14,712 bases of DNA from VMEP01 sp964414265. Its GTDB lineage: Bacteria > Patescibacteriota > Minisyncoccia > Phycocordibacterales > VMEP01. Below, in pieces: positions 6,387 through 13,785 of the stretch. The notes below the pieces were generated by a model. It ran no database searches and was not told the DNA's origin. It was given only the letters and a program-made list of their open reading frames with translations. The stretch lies in NCBI GenBank assembly GCA_964414265.1, contig CAYPVT010000017.1, positions 1 to 14,712 of the forward strand, written 5' to 3'. The translations under genes were made by a program, and so were the position numbers. The stretch's first letter is position 1, and every line of letters begins with the position of its first letter.

Positions 6387-7799
6387 CTATCCGTTAATAA
6401 TTTTAATTATTGTTTCGCGAAGAGTTGCTGGTTCAACAGATCCTCTAGTTTCTTTCATACCCTGCCCTACTAAAAATTGAAGGGCTGCTTCTTTGCCGGC
6501 GCGATAGTCGGCGACAACTTTTTCATTTTCATTAATTATTTTTGAAACAACAGAATCTAAATCAATATCGTTTGCGTTTGCAGTAAGATTATTATCTTTC
6601 ATTAAAGCCTCTGGTGCCCTATCATCACGCACCATTATCGTAAGTAAGTCTTTTGTCATGCGAGTAGTTATTTCTTTCTTGCCCCAAAGATTCATCAGTT
6701 CGTCAAAATGCTCAACCGATGGAACATTGTTTGCTCCATCTTTTAAAAGCCCAGCAAGGTCAGAGGTAATGAAATTAACATATCCAGATATAACCTCCGA
6801 AGAAAGATTATCTTTTCCTAAAACAAGGCTATTAAAGAATGTTGCAAAAATATCGCTCTGCACAAACATTTCTGCTTGTTCAGGTCTCATTCCAAACTGT
6901 GAGATATATTTCTCGCGCTTCTGCCAAGGAAACTCTGGCATCTCCTTGCGTAGTTTTTCAAGGTCAAATTCAGCTATTTCTCTTAATTTAAGCTTTGGTA
7001 AATCTGGGTCAGGGAAATAACGATAATCATGCGAACTCTCCTTCTCTCTTTGGGAAAAGGTTGACCCCTTATTTTCATCCCAACCACGAGTCTCTTGTTT
7101 TATCTCACCACCTTCTTCTAAGACCTCAATTTGTCGTTTTATCTCATAATCAATAGCTTTTTCAACAGCACGAAAAGAGTTTATATTTTTGACTTCAACC
7201 TTAGTGCCAAATTTATCTGTTTTTGAAACAGAAATGTTGGCTTCAACACGCATCTCTCCTTTATCCATATTTGCCTCCCCTGCACCCAAAGAACGTAGTA
7301 ATAACTGTAGCTCGCGAGCAAAAGCCCCCGCCTCAGTGGCATTTTTTACAACAGGATCGGTAACAAGTTCCATAAGTGGTACCCCGGCACGATTAAAATC
7401 TACTAACGTATAATCCCCTTTTTCGTGATTAGATTTGGCAGTATCCTCCTCAAGGTGCACGCGTGTTATTTTAATACCATTTAAACTCCCACCAGAGACA
7501 ATTGGATATTGATATTGGCTTAACTGATAACCCTTTGGTATATCAGGGTAAAAATAATTCTTGCGGTCAAATTCCGTAAAATCTGCGATATCTCCACCTA
7601 AAGCGAGTCCAACTTTAATAACATGTTTAACAGCCTCCTTGTTTATAACAGGGAGAGTTCCGGGGTGAGCCATACAAACAGGGCAAACATTAACGTTTGG
7701 CCGTTTTTCATCAGGGTCATTCTTAGAATTACAGAACATCTTTGTTCTGGTTTTCAACTCCGCGTGTATTTCTAAGCCTATTGTTGCTTTATACTCCAT
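6387..7799 (-). CDS. gatB: Asp-tRNA(Asn)/Glu-tRNA(Gln) amidotransferase subunit B
   Basis: GatB binds mischarged Glu-tRNA(Gln) or Asp-tRNA(Asn) and transfers ammonia from GatA to the activated aminoacyl end, as part of GatCAB in the cytoplasm. The 470-residue length is normal. Visible family motifs are GLEIHAEL (8-15), CPVCMAHPGTLPV (39-51), FYPDIPKGYQLSQYQ, HLEEDTAK, DFNRAGVPLMELVTDP and SSHDYRYFPDPDLP. C23, C39 and C42 are candidate zinc ligands. The end (GSVEPATLRETIIKII) is the YqeY-like tail domain that contacts tRNA. The gene follows obg with a 63-bp gap and has its own extended -10 element 8 nt before the ATG, so it is probably transcribed separately and nearly leaderless. gatA and gatC are not in the window. 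Confidence 0.97.
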   Translation of the reverse strand: MEYKATIGLEIHAELKTRTKMFCNSKNDPDEKRPNVNVCPVCMAHPGTLPVINKEAVKHVIKVGLALGGDIADFTEFDRKNYFYPDIPKGYQLSQYQYPIVSGGSLNGIKITRVHLEEDTAKSNHEKGDYTLVDFNRAGVPLMELVTDPVVKNATEAGAFARELQLLLRSLGAGEANMDKGEMRVEANISVSKTDKFGTKVEVKNINSFRAVEKAIDYEIKRQIEVLEEGGEIKQETRGWDENKGSTFSQREKESSHDYRYFPDPDLPKLKLREIAEFDLEKLRKEMPEFPWQKREKYISQFGMRPEQAEMFVQSDIFATFFNSLVLGKDNLSSEVISGYVNFITSDLAGLLKDGANNVPSVEHFDELMNLWGKKEITTRMTKDLLTIMVRDDRAPEALMKDNNLTANANDIDLDSVVSKIINENEKVVADYRAGKEAALQFLVGQGMKETRGSVEPATLRETIIKIING

Positions 7800-7807
7800 A
7801 AAAGAAA

Positions 7808-7816
7808 ATTATAGCA
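7808..7816 (-). promoter_or_regulatory. Extended -10 promoter of gatB
   Basis: TGCTATAAT on the minus strand is a perfect extended -10, separated from the gatB ATG by 8 nt. A start site about 7 nt downstream would give a leader of zero to two bases. No convincing -35 is visible, as is common with extended -10 promoters. Confidence 0.7.
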
Positions 7817-7830
7817 CACCTCTTATTTGA

Positions 7831-7851
7831 TGTATTTTTCATAAAAATACA
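7831..7851. repeat. 9-bp AT-rich inverted repeat between obg and gatB
   Basis: TGTATTTTT (7831-7839) and AAAAATACA (7843-7851) pair around CAT. It starts 12 bp past the obg stop codon. The stem is almost all A-T and no U run follows, so it is at best a weak terminator or an RNA end-protecting hairpin. Confidence 0.35.
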
Positions 7852-7862
7852 AGTAGTTAGAA

Positions 7863-8855
7863 CTAATTCTCTTGATTTTCAGTGGTAGCTTTTCTTAAAA
7901 GCTTCACGAGATTATCCTCCAAATCTTTAATAGACTTGTCATCGTAGAGAGATACGGTATAAACCTCTTTATTAAGTTTTTTTACAGAGGTAACTATTTT
8001 AGAAAGTGCCCCATCTGGCAAAATATCTGTCTTTGTTAAAAAAATAATTTCTTTCTTTTTAGCGAGGTCTTTATCAAAAGCTTCAAGTTCAGCTCGAATT
8101 GTTTTATACGCATCATTCAAATTTTTATTCTCAAGGGAAATAACATGCGCAATCACACTTGTTCTTTTTATATGGCGTAAAAATTTATGTCCAAGCCCTT
8201 TTCCCTCTGAGGCGCCTTCAATAAGCCCTGGAATATCTGCGATTATAAAGCCGTGCATATCACCCAAATTTGGCTCAAGCGTCGTAAAAGCGTAATCAGC
8301 AACCTTCCCTTCTGCGCGGGTTAAAACATTCAAAAGGCTGGTCTTGCCAGCATTTGGCAATCCAGCAAATCCCAAATCAGCAAAAAGCTGAAGCTCAATC
8401 GAAAAATCTGCTTCCTCCCCTTCTTTACCGAGAGTAAATTCCTTTGGACTCCTGTTGGTTGAACTTTTAAAGCGCTCGTTTCCTAAACCACCGCGCCCAC
8501 CTTTTAATAACATTATTTTCTCCGCTTCTTTTGTTAGAGAGAATTTTTCACCAGTCGATTGGTTAATGATTATCGTCCCAATTGGAAAATCAAGGATTAA
8601 ATCATCTCCTCCTTTACCGTGTAGGCTATTTTTGGCGCCGTTATCACCATTTTCCGCTTCGTATGATTTCTTGCGCGCATAACGAGCCAACCCATGCATT
8701 TCGCGAAATGCCTTAACGTAAACATCTCCTCCGTTGCCCCCGTCGCCACCAGCAGGACCCATTAATGGTTTACCTTTTTCGTGAAGCCAGCGAACAACAC
8801 CATCGCCACCTTTCCCGGCCTTAAGGTGTAATTTTATTTCATCAACAAAAGCCAT
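7863..8855 (-). CDS. obg: Obg family GTPase (CgtA), OCT domain absent
   Basis: Obg is a ribosome-associated GTPase acting in large-subunit assembly and stress signalling. Residues 1-157 are the glycine-rich Obg fold (AGKGGDG, PAGGDGGNGGDVY, KGGRGGLGN). The G domain follows: G1 GLPNAGKTS (165-173), switch I YAFTTLEPN (188-196), G3 DIPGLIEG (207-214), G4 TKTD (274-277). G4 departs from the usual NKxD, with Thr for Asn, and the G5 SAL-type motif is not clear (VSLYDD). At 330 residues the protein ends shortly after the G domain, without the OCT domain of longer homologues. The ATG comes 2 nt after the stop codon of the upstream four-TM gene, implying translational coupling in one operon. Confidence 0.95.
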   Translation of the reverse strand: MAFVDEIKLHLKAGKGGDGVVRWLHEKGKPLMGPAGGDGGNGGDVYVKAFREMHGLARYARKKSYEAENGDNGAKNSLHGKGGDDLILDFPIGTIIINQSTGEKFSLTKEAEKIMLLKGGRGGLGNERFKSSTNRSPKEFTLGKEGEEADFSIELQLFADLGFAGLPNAGKTSLLNVLTRAEGKVADYAFTTLEPNLGDMHGFIIADIPGLIEGASEGKGLGHKFLRHIKRTSVIAHVISLENKNLNDAYKTIRAELEAFDKDLAKKKEIIFLTKTDILPDGALSKIVTSVKKLNKEVYTVSLYDDKSIKDLEDNLVKLLRKATTENQEN

Positions 8856-8857
8856 AA

Positions 8858-9205
8858 TTAATCGTTATCGCTCAAAAATATTTTTTCGGCGATAAAAGTT
8901 ACAACTGAAATAAATAAAGCAGCTAAAAATGCTGACCAAAAATTAGCGACCTCAAAACCCTTAACAAAAGATGATAACAACCACAAAAGGGCCCCGTTAA
9001 TAACTAGAGTAAAAAGACCGAGGGTTATTATGTTTATTGGTAGTGTAATTATCATTGCGAGCGGTTTTATGGTTACAGAAACAATTCCAAGCAAAAGCGC
9101 TGTCACAAAGGCAACGTAAAAACCATCAACAATAATTCCTGAAATAAAATACGGTGTCGCGAAAACAGCGAGAGCGACGATAATCCATTTTGCTATTAGT
9201 TTCAT
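8858..9205 (-). CDS. Four-TM membrane protein, phage-holin-4_2 (PF04020, YvlD-like) family
   Basis: The 115-residue product is almost entirely hydrophobic, with about four membrane spans (residues 4-24, 29-48, 52-78, 88-110). The stretch IKPLAMIITLPINIITLGLF matches the PF04020 signature as I recall it (KPLxxLLTLPxNxLTLGLF). These proteins are often named phage holin family, but they are common in bacterial chromosomes without prophage and their function is unknown. No lysis or phage gene is nearby here. It sits between the two-TM coiled-coil gene (8 nt upstream) and obg (2 nt downstream), all on the minus strand, so the three are probably one transcript. No Shine-Dalgarno is visible before the ATG. 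Confidence 0.85.
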   Translation of the reverse strand: MKLIAKWIIVALAVFATPYFISGIIVDGFYVAFVTALLLGIVSVTIKPLAMIITLPINIITLGLFTLVINGALLWLLSSFVKGFEVANFWSAFLAALFISVVTFIAEKIFLSDND

Positions 9206-9213
9206 ATAGTTAT

Positions 9214-9606
9214 TTAGTTATTTTTCTCGATTGCTTCAATCAACTCCCCCATGTCGTGTTCTATTTTTTTAATATCTCGTTTCATCTCAACAAGGCTTGC
9301 TGTTTCTTCTTCAATTTCATTTTCTGTCTTTTCAACAACCTTTTTTTCGCGTTTTATACCTGTGATAATAATGCTTTCCCCAATAAAGAAAGAAACAAAG
9401 AGCCCTGTAACAAGAAGCATTGCTACCCCCAAAAGAAGTGACGCTGGACCAGAAACATTAAAAGTGTCTGCGATATTCCAAACTCCACGCCAAAAAAGAA
9501 CTATGCCGATACCGCCAACAATAGCGTAAATTATCGGATAATGACTTAAACGGCCACGTACTTTGTCTTCTATTCTGTCAAAAAAATGAATTACCTCCTT
9601 CAACAT
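9214..9606 (-). CDS. Two-TM membrane protein with C-terminal coiled coil, function unknown
   Basis: The 130-residue product begins with a short amphipathic segment (HFFDRIEDKVRGRLSHYP), then two hydrophobic spans at about 23-45 and 54-82 joined by a short loop. A highly charged Glu/Lys-rich helix from residue 85 to the end looks like a coiled coil. Both ends are probably cytoplasmic. I recall similar small proteins from Parcubacteria, but no function is known. AAGGAGGT, a perfect anti-SD match, lies inside codons 3-5 (9593-9600) and not before the ATG. The sequence before the ATG offers only a -10-like element, so a leaderless mRNA is plausible. It heads the likely operon with the PF04020 gene and obg. 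Confidence 0.8.
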   Translation of the reverse strand: MLKEVIHFFDRIEDKVRGRLSHYPIIYAIVGGIGIVLFWRGVWNIADTFNVSGPASLLLGVAMLLVTGLFVSFFIGESIIITGIKREKKVVEKTENEIEEETASLVEMKRDIKKIEHDMGELIEAIEKNN

Positions 9607-9615
9607 ATAATGGTC

Positions 9616-9623
9616 ATAATATA
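9616..9623 (-). promoter_or_regulatory. Candidate -10 element for the two-TM/PF04020/obg operon
   Basis: TATATT (9618-9623) or the overlapping TATTAT (9616-9621) on the minus strand ends 9-11 nt before the ATG at 9606. There is no Shine-Dalgarno between them and no clear -35. It fits the near-leaderless pattern of gatB and secA but is weaker. Confidence 0.4.
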
Positions 9624-9681
9624 CTGAAAACCAAAAAAACGCACCTGTTTAAAGGTTATCTTATCTTTTCTATTAGATAAA

Positions 9682-9984
9682 TTAAGATTCGTCTAAAATT
9701 ATTCGGCTCTCAAATTTACCTCTCTTTTCTGCTTTTTCTTTTTGGGCGCTTTCTATTTCAGTTTTACTAAAATTCTTATACTTATTTATAGCATCAATCA
9801 CCTCAAGAACGTCAGCCATTTCGTCAACAGATTCAGCCCCGATAAACTCCTTAACCTCTTCGACTAATTTATCTTTTAGTTTTTCCCAATACTCATCATC
9901 TTCTGCAATATGAAAAGTAACGTCCTCTCCTTTTTCTTTTATCCTCTCTACGATTTTATCTCTCACCAACTTGTTATATTTCAT
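9682..9984 (-). CDS. MazG-like / phosphoribosyl-ATP pyrophosphohydrolase-like protein
   Basis: The 100-residue product starts MKYNKLVRDKIVERIKEKGE and contains EYWEKLKDKLVEEVKEF followed by DEMADVLEVIDA. This is the all-alpha NTP pyrophosphatase pattern: acidic residues E42, E43 and E46, then E55 and D58, can hold Mg2+ and cleave a nucleotide to monophosphate plus pyrophosphate. Database names often say phosphoribosyl-ATP pyrophosphohydrolase, but no histidine-biosynthesis gene is nearby, so house-cleaning of non-canonical NTPs is the better guess. It follows the Nudix gene after 12 nt, consistent with one transcript. No Shine-Dalgarno precedes the ATG. The exact substrate is unknown. Confidence 0.85.
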   Translation of the reverse strand: MKYNKLVRDKIVERIKEKGEDVTFHIAEDDEYWEKLKDKLVEEVKEFIGAESVDEMADVLEVIDAINKYKNFSKTEIESAQKEKAEKRGKFESRIILDES

Positions 9985-9996
9985 AATTTTTAAAAT

Positions 9997-10491
9997 TTAG
10001 CTCGTTCTCTGCCATTCAGATTTTTTACCAAATCTTTTATTTTCAACCATTATTAATTCATCGTAAATTCCATCAATAAGCTGATAATCCTTAGCCTCAT
10101 CTAAACTAACCCAGGCAAACTGATCGTTTTCTTCAATTTGAAGTTTAATGTCCCCCGAAACATAGTCGGCGACACACGAAATAACCAGCGATGGGCTACC
10201 ATCAGAATGAACTGTTGCAAGACTTGTCACATATTCAATGTTGTCTACCTCAATCCCAACTTCTTCGCTTATCTCTCTTCGTAAGGTTCTCTCAAGAACG
10301 TTGTACCAATAAAACTCAGTGTCTTTCGGTAACTTTAAATAATCGTTAGTTTCCATTTTCCCGCCTGGCACTGTCCACATCCCAGGAAACCGCTTTTTAT
10401 TTAGCGATCTTCTTGTAATCAAGTATTTACCGTCTTTAACAATAATAGCTGTAATTGCTACCTCGTGAAGATATTGATTATTTGTATCCAT
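9997..10491 (-). CDS. Nudix hydrolase with an insertion in the Nudix box
   Basis: Nudix enzymes hydrolyse nucleoside diphosphates linked to another group. The 164-residue product has an N-terminal strand region (EVAITAIIVKDGKYLITRR), WTVPGGKME (39-47), and RREISEEVGIEV (71-82), the second half of the Nudix box with metal-binding E73, E76 and E77. The two halves are separated by about 16 extra residues (50-66, with DTEFYWYNV), so the standard G-x5-E-x7-REUxEExGU spacing is broken although the catalytic half is intact. The substrate cannot be predicted. It precedes the MazG-like gene by 12 nt and follows the MTH1-like gene by 48 nt. An extended -10 element lies 9 nt before its ATG, so it may have its own near-leaderless transcript. 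Confidence 0.88.
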   Translation of the reverse strand: MDTNNQYLHEVAITAIIVKDGKYLITRRSLNKKRFPGMWTVPGGKMETNDYLKLPKDTEFYWYNVLERTLRREISEEVGIEVDNIEYVTSLATVHSDGSPSLVISCVADYVSGDIKLQIEENDQFAWVSLDEAKDYQLIDGIYDELIMVENKRFGKKSEWQRTS

Positions 10492-10500
10492 GATTTATAA

Positions 10501-10509
10501 ATAATATCA
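10501..10509 (-). promoter_or_regulatory. Candidate extended -10 promoter of the Nudix gene
   Basis: TGATATTAT on the minus strand fits TGN plus a -10 hexamer and ends 9 nt before the ATG at 10491. No Shine-Dalgarno or clear -35 is visible. It resembles the elements before gatB and secA. Confidence 0.45.
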
Positions 10510-10539
10510 CATTAGTAATTCATAATCTTAATGAAAATA

Positions 10540-11019
10540 TTACAACCCCTCAATTTCTACTATATCGTGACTAAGAACAACATCTGAATCTCCAAACAAT
10601 ATTTTTCCCTTAAACTTTTTTCCTTCTAAAAACATCGGAATCCAATGAATATCGTCTGGCCACATTTCGCCAAACGGGATCTCGTCAACATGAAACCATT
10701 GTGGCTTCATTTCCTCACTTTCAGATGGCTCTCCTAAAAAATTATCTGCTTTAAAAATATGCACTTCTAGTATCTCCGGATTCCCCCTAAACTCAAATTC
10801 AATAATTCCAACCTTGTCCATTTCTTGAAGCTCTATCCCTGCTTCTTCCATCATTTCTCTTTTCGCAGCTACTTCTATTGTTTCTCCCTCTGAAACCTTT
10901 CCACCAAAACCATTCCATCTTCCAGCGCCAAAACCGCGTTTCTTCATCCCAAGTAAAACATTTGGGTGCTGATGAACGATACAAAGTGTAAGTAATTTTT
11001 TCATATTTTTATTTTCCAT
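10540..11019 (-). CDS. MTH1/NUDT1-like 8-oxo-dGTP diphosphatase (MutT family)
   Basis: This 159-residue protein probably hydrolyses oxidised purine nucleotides such as 8-oxo-dGTP to monophosphates, preventing mutagenic incorporation. The Nudix box is complete: G40, E46, then R54-E55 and E58-E59 before A60-G61-I62. The run GMKKRGFGAGRWNGFGGKV (24-42) is, from memory, identical to human MTH1. MTH1 base-recognition residues also appear conserved: N36 (Asn33), and MWPDD with W120, D122 and D123 (Trp117, Asp119, Asp120). Length is close to MTH1's 156. An ATG at codon 6 is an alternative start, since neither has a Shine-Dalgarno. It follows the DUF3850 gene by 13 nt and precedes the second Nudix gene. 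Confidence 0.92.
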   Translation of the reverse strand: MENKNMKKLLTLCIVHQHPNVLLGMKKRGFGAGRWNGFGGKVSEGETIEVAAKREMMEEAGIELQEMDKVGIIEFEFRGNPEILEVHIFKADNFLGEPSESEEMKPQWFHVDEIPFGEMWPDDIHWIPMFLEGKKFKGKILFGDSDVVLSHDIVEIEGL

Positions 11020-11032
11020 AATACTTCAAGAA

Positions 11033-11299
11033 CTACTCGATTGAAATAATTTGCATTCTTTTTTCTTTAATCTGTTCTTCTGACCAAAATAGTTTATCTA
11101 TCTTGAATTTCCAAACCAAAGACACTTTTTTCTCAACTTTTCGTCCTGTATATTCTCTCGTTTCAGGATTCCACTCCTCAAGTATGAGCGTGTCGCCCTC
11201 ACCGGCCTCAAAGTCATTAAGACGAAGTTCATATTTTTTCTTTCCAGAAACTACCGCGTTAAAGTATTCTGGCCAAATTTTTTTCTTAATTATAGCCAT
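11033..11299 (-). CDS. DUF3850/ASCH-domain protein (putative RNA-binding)
   Basis: The 88-residue product matches the DUF3850 pattern inside the ASCH superfamily: IWPEYFNAVVSGKKKYELRL (8-27), then GDTLILEEWNPETREYTGRK (35-54) and a beta-rich end. ASCH domains have a PUA-like fold and are thought to bind RNA or modified nucleotides, but no activity is known for this type. The ATG at 11299 is one base after the secA stop codon, so translation is probably coupled. An in-frame ATG at 11311 would add four residues and overlap secA. A longer reading of this frame up to 11434 runs antiframe through the secA tail and is not credible. Its position between secA and the MTH1-like gene hints at a link to nucleotide metabolism, unproven. 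Confidence 0.85.
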   Translation of the reverse strand: MAIIKKKIWPEYFNAVVSGKKKYELRLNDFEAGEGDTLILEEWNPETREYTGRKVEKKVSLVWKFKIDKLFWSEEQIKEKRMQIISIE

Positions 11300-11300
11300 A

Positions 11301-13778
11301 TTATTTCCCATGGCACTTCTTATACTTCTTTCCAGAACCACATGGACATGGATCGTTACGCCCAGCTGGCGCCTTAATATGCGCCCCAGAAGATTCTTCG
11401 CTTTTTCCACCACCAACACCAAGAACATCGTCACTTTCGTGTATTTCTACTGTTTCCGTCGGCTCACTATGCGTAAGACTACTATCCCCTTTTATGAACT
11501 TAACTGTATTGCCAAGGTTCTGCCTAAAGGCTATTTCCATCTCCTTAAACAATTTTAACCCTTCTTTTTTATATTCAACAAGCGGATCACGTTGCCCATA
11601 ACCACGAAGCCCAACTGATGAACGCAAATAATCCATCACCTCTAAATGTTCAAGCCAAAGCATGTCGTTGGTATAAAGCGCCAACTTTCTAAATTCTTCA
11701 TTAAACTTTTCTTCCCCAAGTTCTTTTAACTTATCTTCAATTTCTTTTTCGGCTTCTTCACTCTCTATTTTTATTTCCTCAATTAAATTATTAATGTATT
11801 CCTTTTCCCCAAAAAGCATTTTTTCTCGTCTTTCATATACAACTCCGCGTTGATGATTCATAACATTGTCGTACTCAAGCAAATGTTTTCGCGAATCAAA
11901 ATGGAATCCTTCAATTTTCTCTTGTGCTCCCTCAAGCGCGCGACTAACCATTTTGTTTTCTATTGGTTGATCTTCGGGAATACCAAATCGCCCCATCATA
12001 TTTTTTATCATATCCGATGCAAACACGCGCATAAGCGAGTCTTCAAGTGACACATAAAATTGTGTTTCTCCTGGGTCCCCCTGCCGTCCTGCGCGACCAC
12101 GAAGCTGATTATCAATTCGGCGCGCTTCATGGCGCTCTGTGCCAATAACAGCGAGTCCACCTAAATCACGGACCGCTTCGTATGTCTCTTTAGTATGAGG
12201 ATTTCCTCCAAGCTTAATATCAACACCGCGACCAGCCATGTTTGTTGCAATAACGACATTCCCTCTCTTTCCGGCTTGAGCAATAATTTCTCCTTCACGT
12301 TCGTGGTTTTTTGCGTTCAACACTTCGTGCGGAATACCTTCATGTTTAAAATACTCCGAAAGAATTTCGTTCTTATCAATAGAAGCTGTGCCGATAAGCA
12401 CTGGTTGCCCTCTCTGGTTTAATTCCTTAACACGCGCCGTAAGCGCCTTCCATTTACCGGTCTCTGTTTGAAAAATTAAATCATTTCTGTCTAGTCGCTT
12501 AATATCACGGTGTGTTGGAATTGCGATAACTTCAAGTCCGTAAACTTTAAAAAATTCTTCTGTGCTTGTCATCGCCGTACCTGTCATCCCTGAAAGCTTG
12601 CCGTAAAGCCTGAAATAATTCTGAAATGAAACAGAAGCCAATGTTCTTGATTCGCGTTCAATATGCACCCCTTCTTTTGCTTCAATGGCCTGATGAAGCC
12701 CTTCCGACCAACGACGACCGGGCTGAAGACGCCCAGTAAATTCGTCAACGATAACAATCGCGTTATCTTTAACCACATACTCCTTATCCTTCTCAAAAAG
12801 CGCCTTAGCGCGAACGGCTGTCTCTAAATGGTGAACGTACTTAATCCCCTTTTCTGTGTATAAATTGTCTATTTTTAGGGTCTTTTCTGCCTTTGTAATC
12901 CCAGAATCAGTCATTGCGATAGACTTACTCTTTTCGTCGACGGTATAATCCTCATCTTTCTTCATTTGAGAAGCGATACGAGCAAAAGTACGGTATAAAT
13001 CCTCCGATTCTGCCGCTTGTCCAGAAATGATAAGCGGGGTGCGAGCTTCATCAATTAAAATAGAGTCGATTTCATCGACAATTGCATAAGCGTGCCCCCT
13101 TTGAACCAACGTTTCTTTTTCATAAGCAAGATGGTCACGCAAATAATCAAAACCAAACTCATTATTTGTTCCGTAAGTTATGTCTGCATGGTACGCCTCG
13201 CGTCTTGTGCATGGACGCAAAAATTCATGAACAACATGAAACGATCCAATTAGGTCACGCTCCGCATCTTCATCTTTATGATTGGGGTCATAAATAAAAG
13301 ATGATTCGTGATTGATGATACCAACAGTAAGACCGAGCGCAGAATAAATTTGTCCCATCCACACGCCATCACGTCGCGCAAGATAATCATTCACCGTGAC
13401 AATATGTACACCTTCGCCAGTTAGTGCATTTAGATATGCTGGCAATGTTGCAACAAGCGTCTTCCCTTCTCCTGTTCTCATTTCAGCAATGTTGCCATTA
13501 TGCAAAACAAGACCACCAATGATTTGCACATCGTAATGACGTTCACCTAAAGTTCTCTTTGAAGCTTCGCGAACCAAAGCAAAAGCTTCCGGCATAATGT
13601 CGTCCAGTGTTTCTCCTTCTGATAGGCGTTTTTTAAACTGTTCTGTTTTCTGGCGCATCTCATCAGAAGAAAGTTTCTCTATTTCTTTTTCACATTCTGC
13701 AATTTTTAAAACAGAAGAATTAAGGGCTTTCACAGCCTTTTCACTCGTCGTTCCTAGTATTTTTTCCAAGAAAAGCAT
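11301..13778 (-). CDS. secA: Preprotein translocase ATPase SecA
   Basis: SecA drives proteins through SecYEG using ATP at the inner face of the membrane. The 825-residue product carries all expected parts: Walker A MRTGEGKT (100-107), ADITYGTNNEFGFDYLRD (198-215), Walker B VDEID (234-238) with LIDEARTPLIISG (241-253), GTAMTSTEEF, NMAGRGVDIKLGG and the RIDNQLRGRAGRQGDPGE motif. The last 20 residues form a SEC-C zinc site with C811, C813, C822 and H823. Between VGII and TRREAYHADI lie about 30 residues (around 158-190) that E. coli SecA lacks; I recall this insert from Patescibacteria. An extended -10 element sits 7 nt before the ATG with no Shine-Dalgarno, implying a leaderless mRNA. The DUF3850 gene follows immediately. 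Confidence 0.98.
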   Translation of the reverse strand: MLFLEKILGTTSEKAVKALNSSVLKIAECEKEIEKLSSDEMRQKTEQFKKRLSEGETLDDIMPEAFALVREASKRTLGERHYDVQIIGGLVLHNGNIAEMRTGEGKTLVATLPAYLNALTGEGVHIVTVNDYLARRDGVWMGQIYSALGLTVGIINHESSFIYDPNHKDEDAERDLIGSFHVVHEFLRPCTRREAYHADITYGTNNEFGFDYLRDHLAYEKETLVQRGHAYAIVDEIDSILIDEARTPLIISGQAAESEDLYRTFARIASQMKKDEDYTVDEKSKSIAMTDSGITKAEKTLKIDNLYTEKGIKYVHHLETAVRAKALFEKDKEYVVKDNAIVIVDEFTGRLQPGRRWSEGLHQAIEAKEGVHIERESRTLASVSFQNYFRLYGKLSGMTGTAMTSTEEFFKVYGLEVIAIPTHRDIKRLDRNDLIFQTETGKWKALTARVKELNQRGQPVLIGTASIDKNEILSEYFKHEGIPHEVLNAKNHEREGEIIAQAGKRGNVVIATNMAGRGVDIKLGGNPHTKETYEAVRDLGGLAVIGTERHEARRIDNQLRGRAGRQGDPGETQFYVSLEDSLMRVFASDMIKNMMGRFGIPEDQPIENKMVSRALEGAQEKIEGFHFDSRKHLLEYDNVMNHQRGVVYERREKMLFGEKEYINNLIEEIKIESEEAEKEIEDKLKELGEEKFNEEFRKLALYTNDMLWLEHLEVMDYLRSSVGLRGYGQRDPLVEYKKEGLKLFKEMEIAFRQNLGNTVKFIKGDSSLTHSEPTETVEIHESDDVLGVGGGKSEESSGAHIKAPAGRNDPCPCGSGKKYKKCHGK

Positions 13779-13785
13779 GGTGAGT

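Noticed and set aside
8858..9205. Prophage lysis gene
   Set aside because: The PF04020 family is called holin-like, but there is no endolysin, structural phage gene or integrase, and the gene is packed into an operon with obg.
10799..10984. 61-codon minus-strand frame inside the MTH1-like gene
   Set aside because: It is an off-frame shadow of a strongly conserved coding region.
11300..11434. Upstream extension of the DUF3850 frame to 11434
   Set aside because: It overlaps the secA tail in another frame and shows no family similarity. The ATG at 11299, one base after the secA stop, gives the expected family length.
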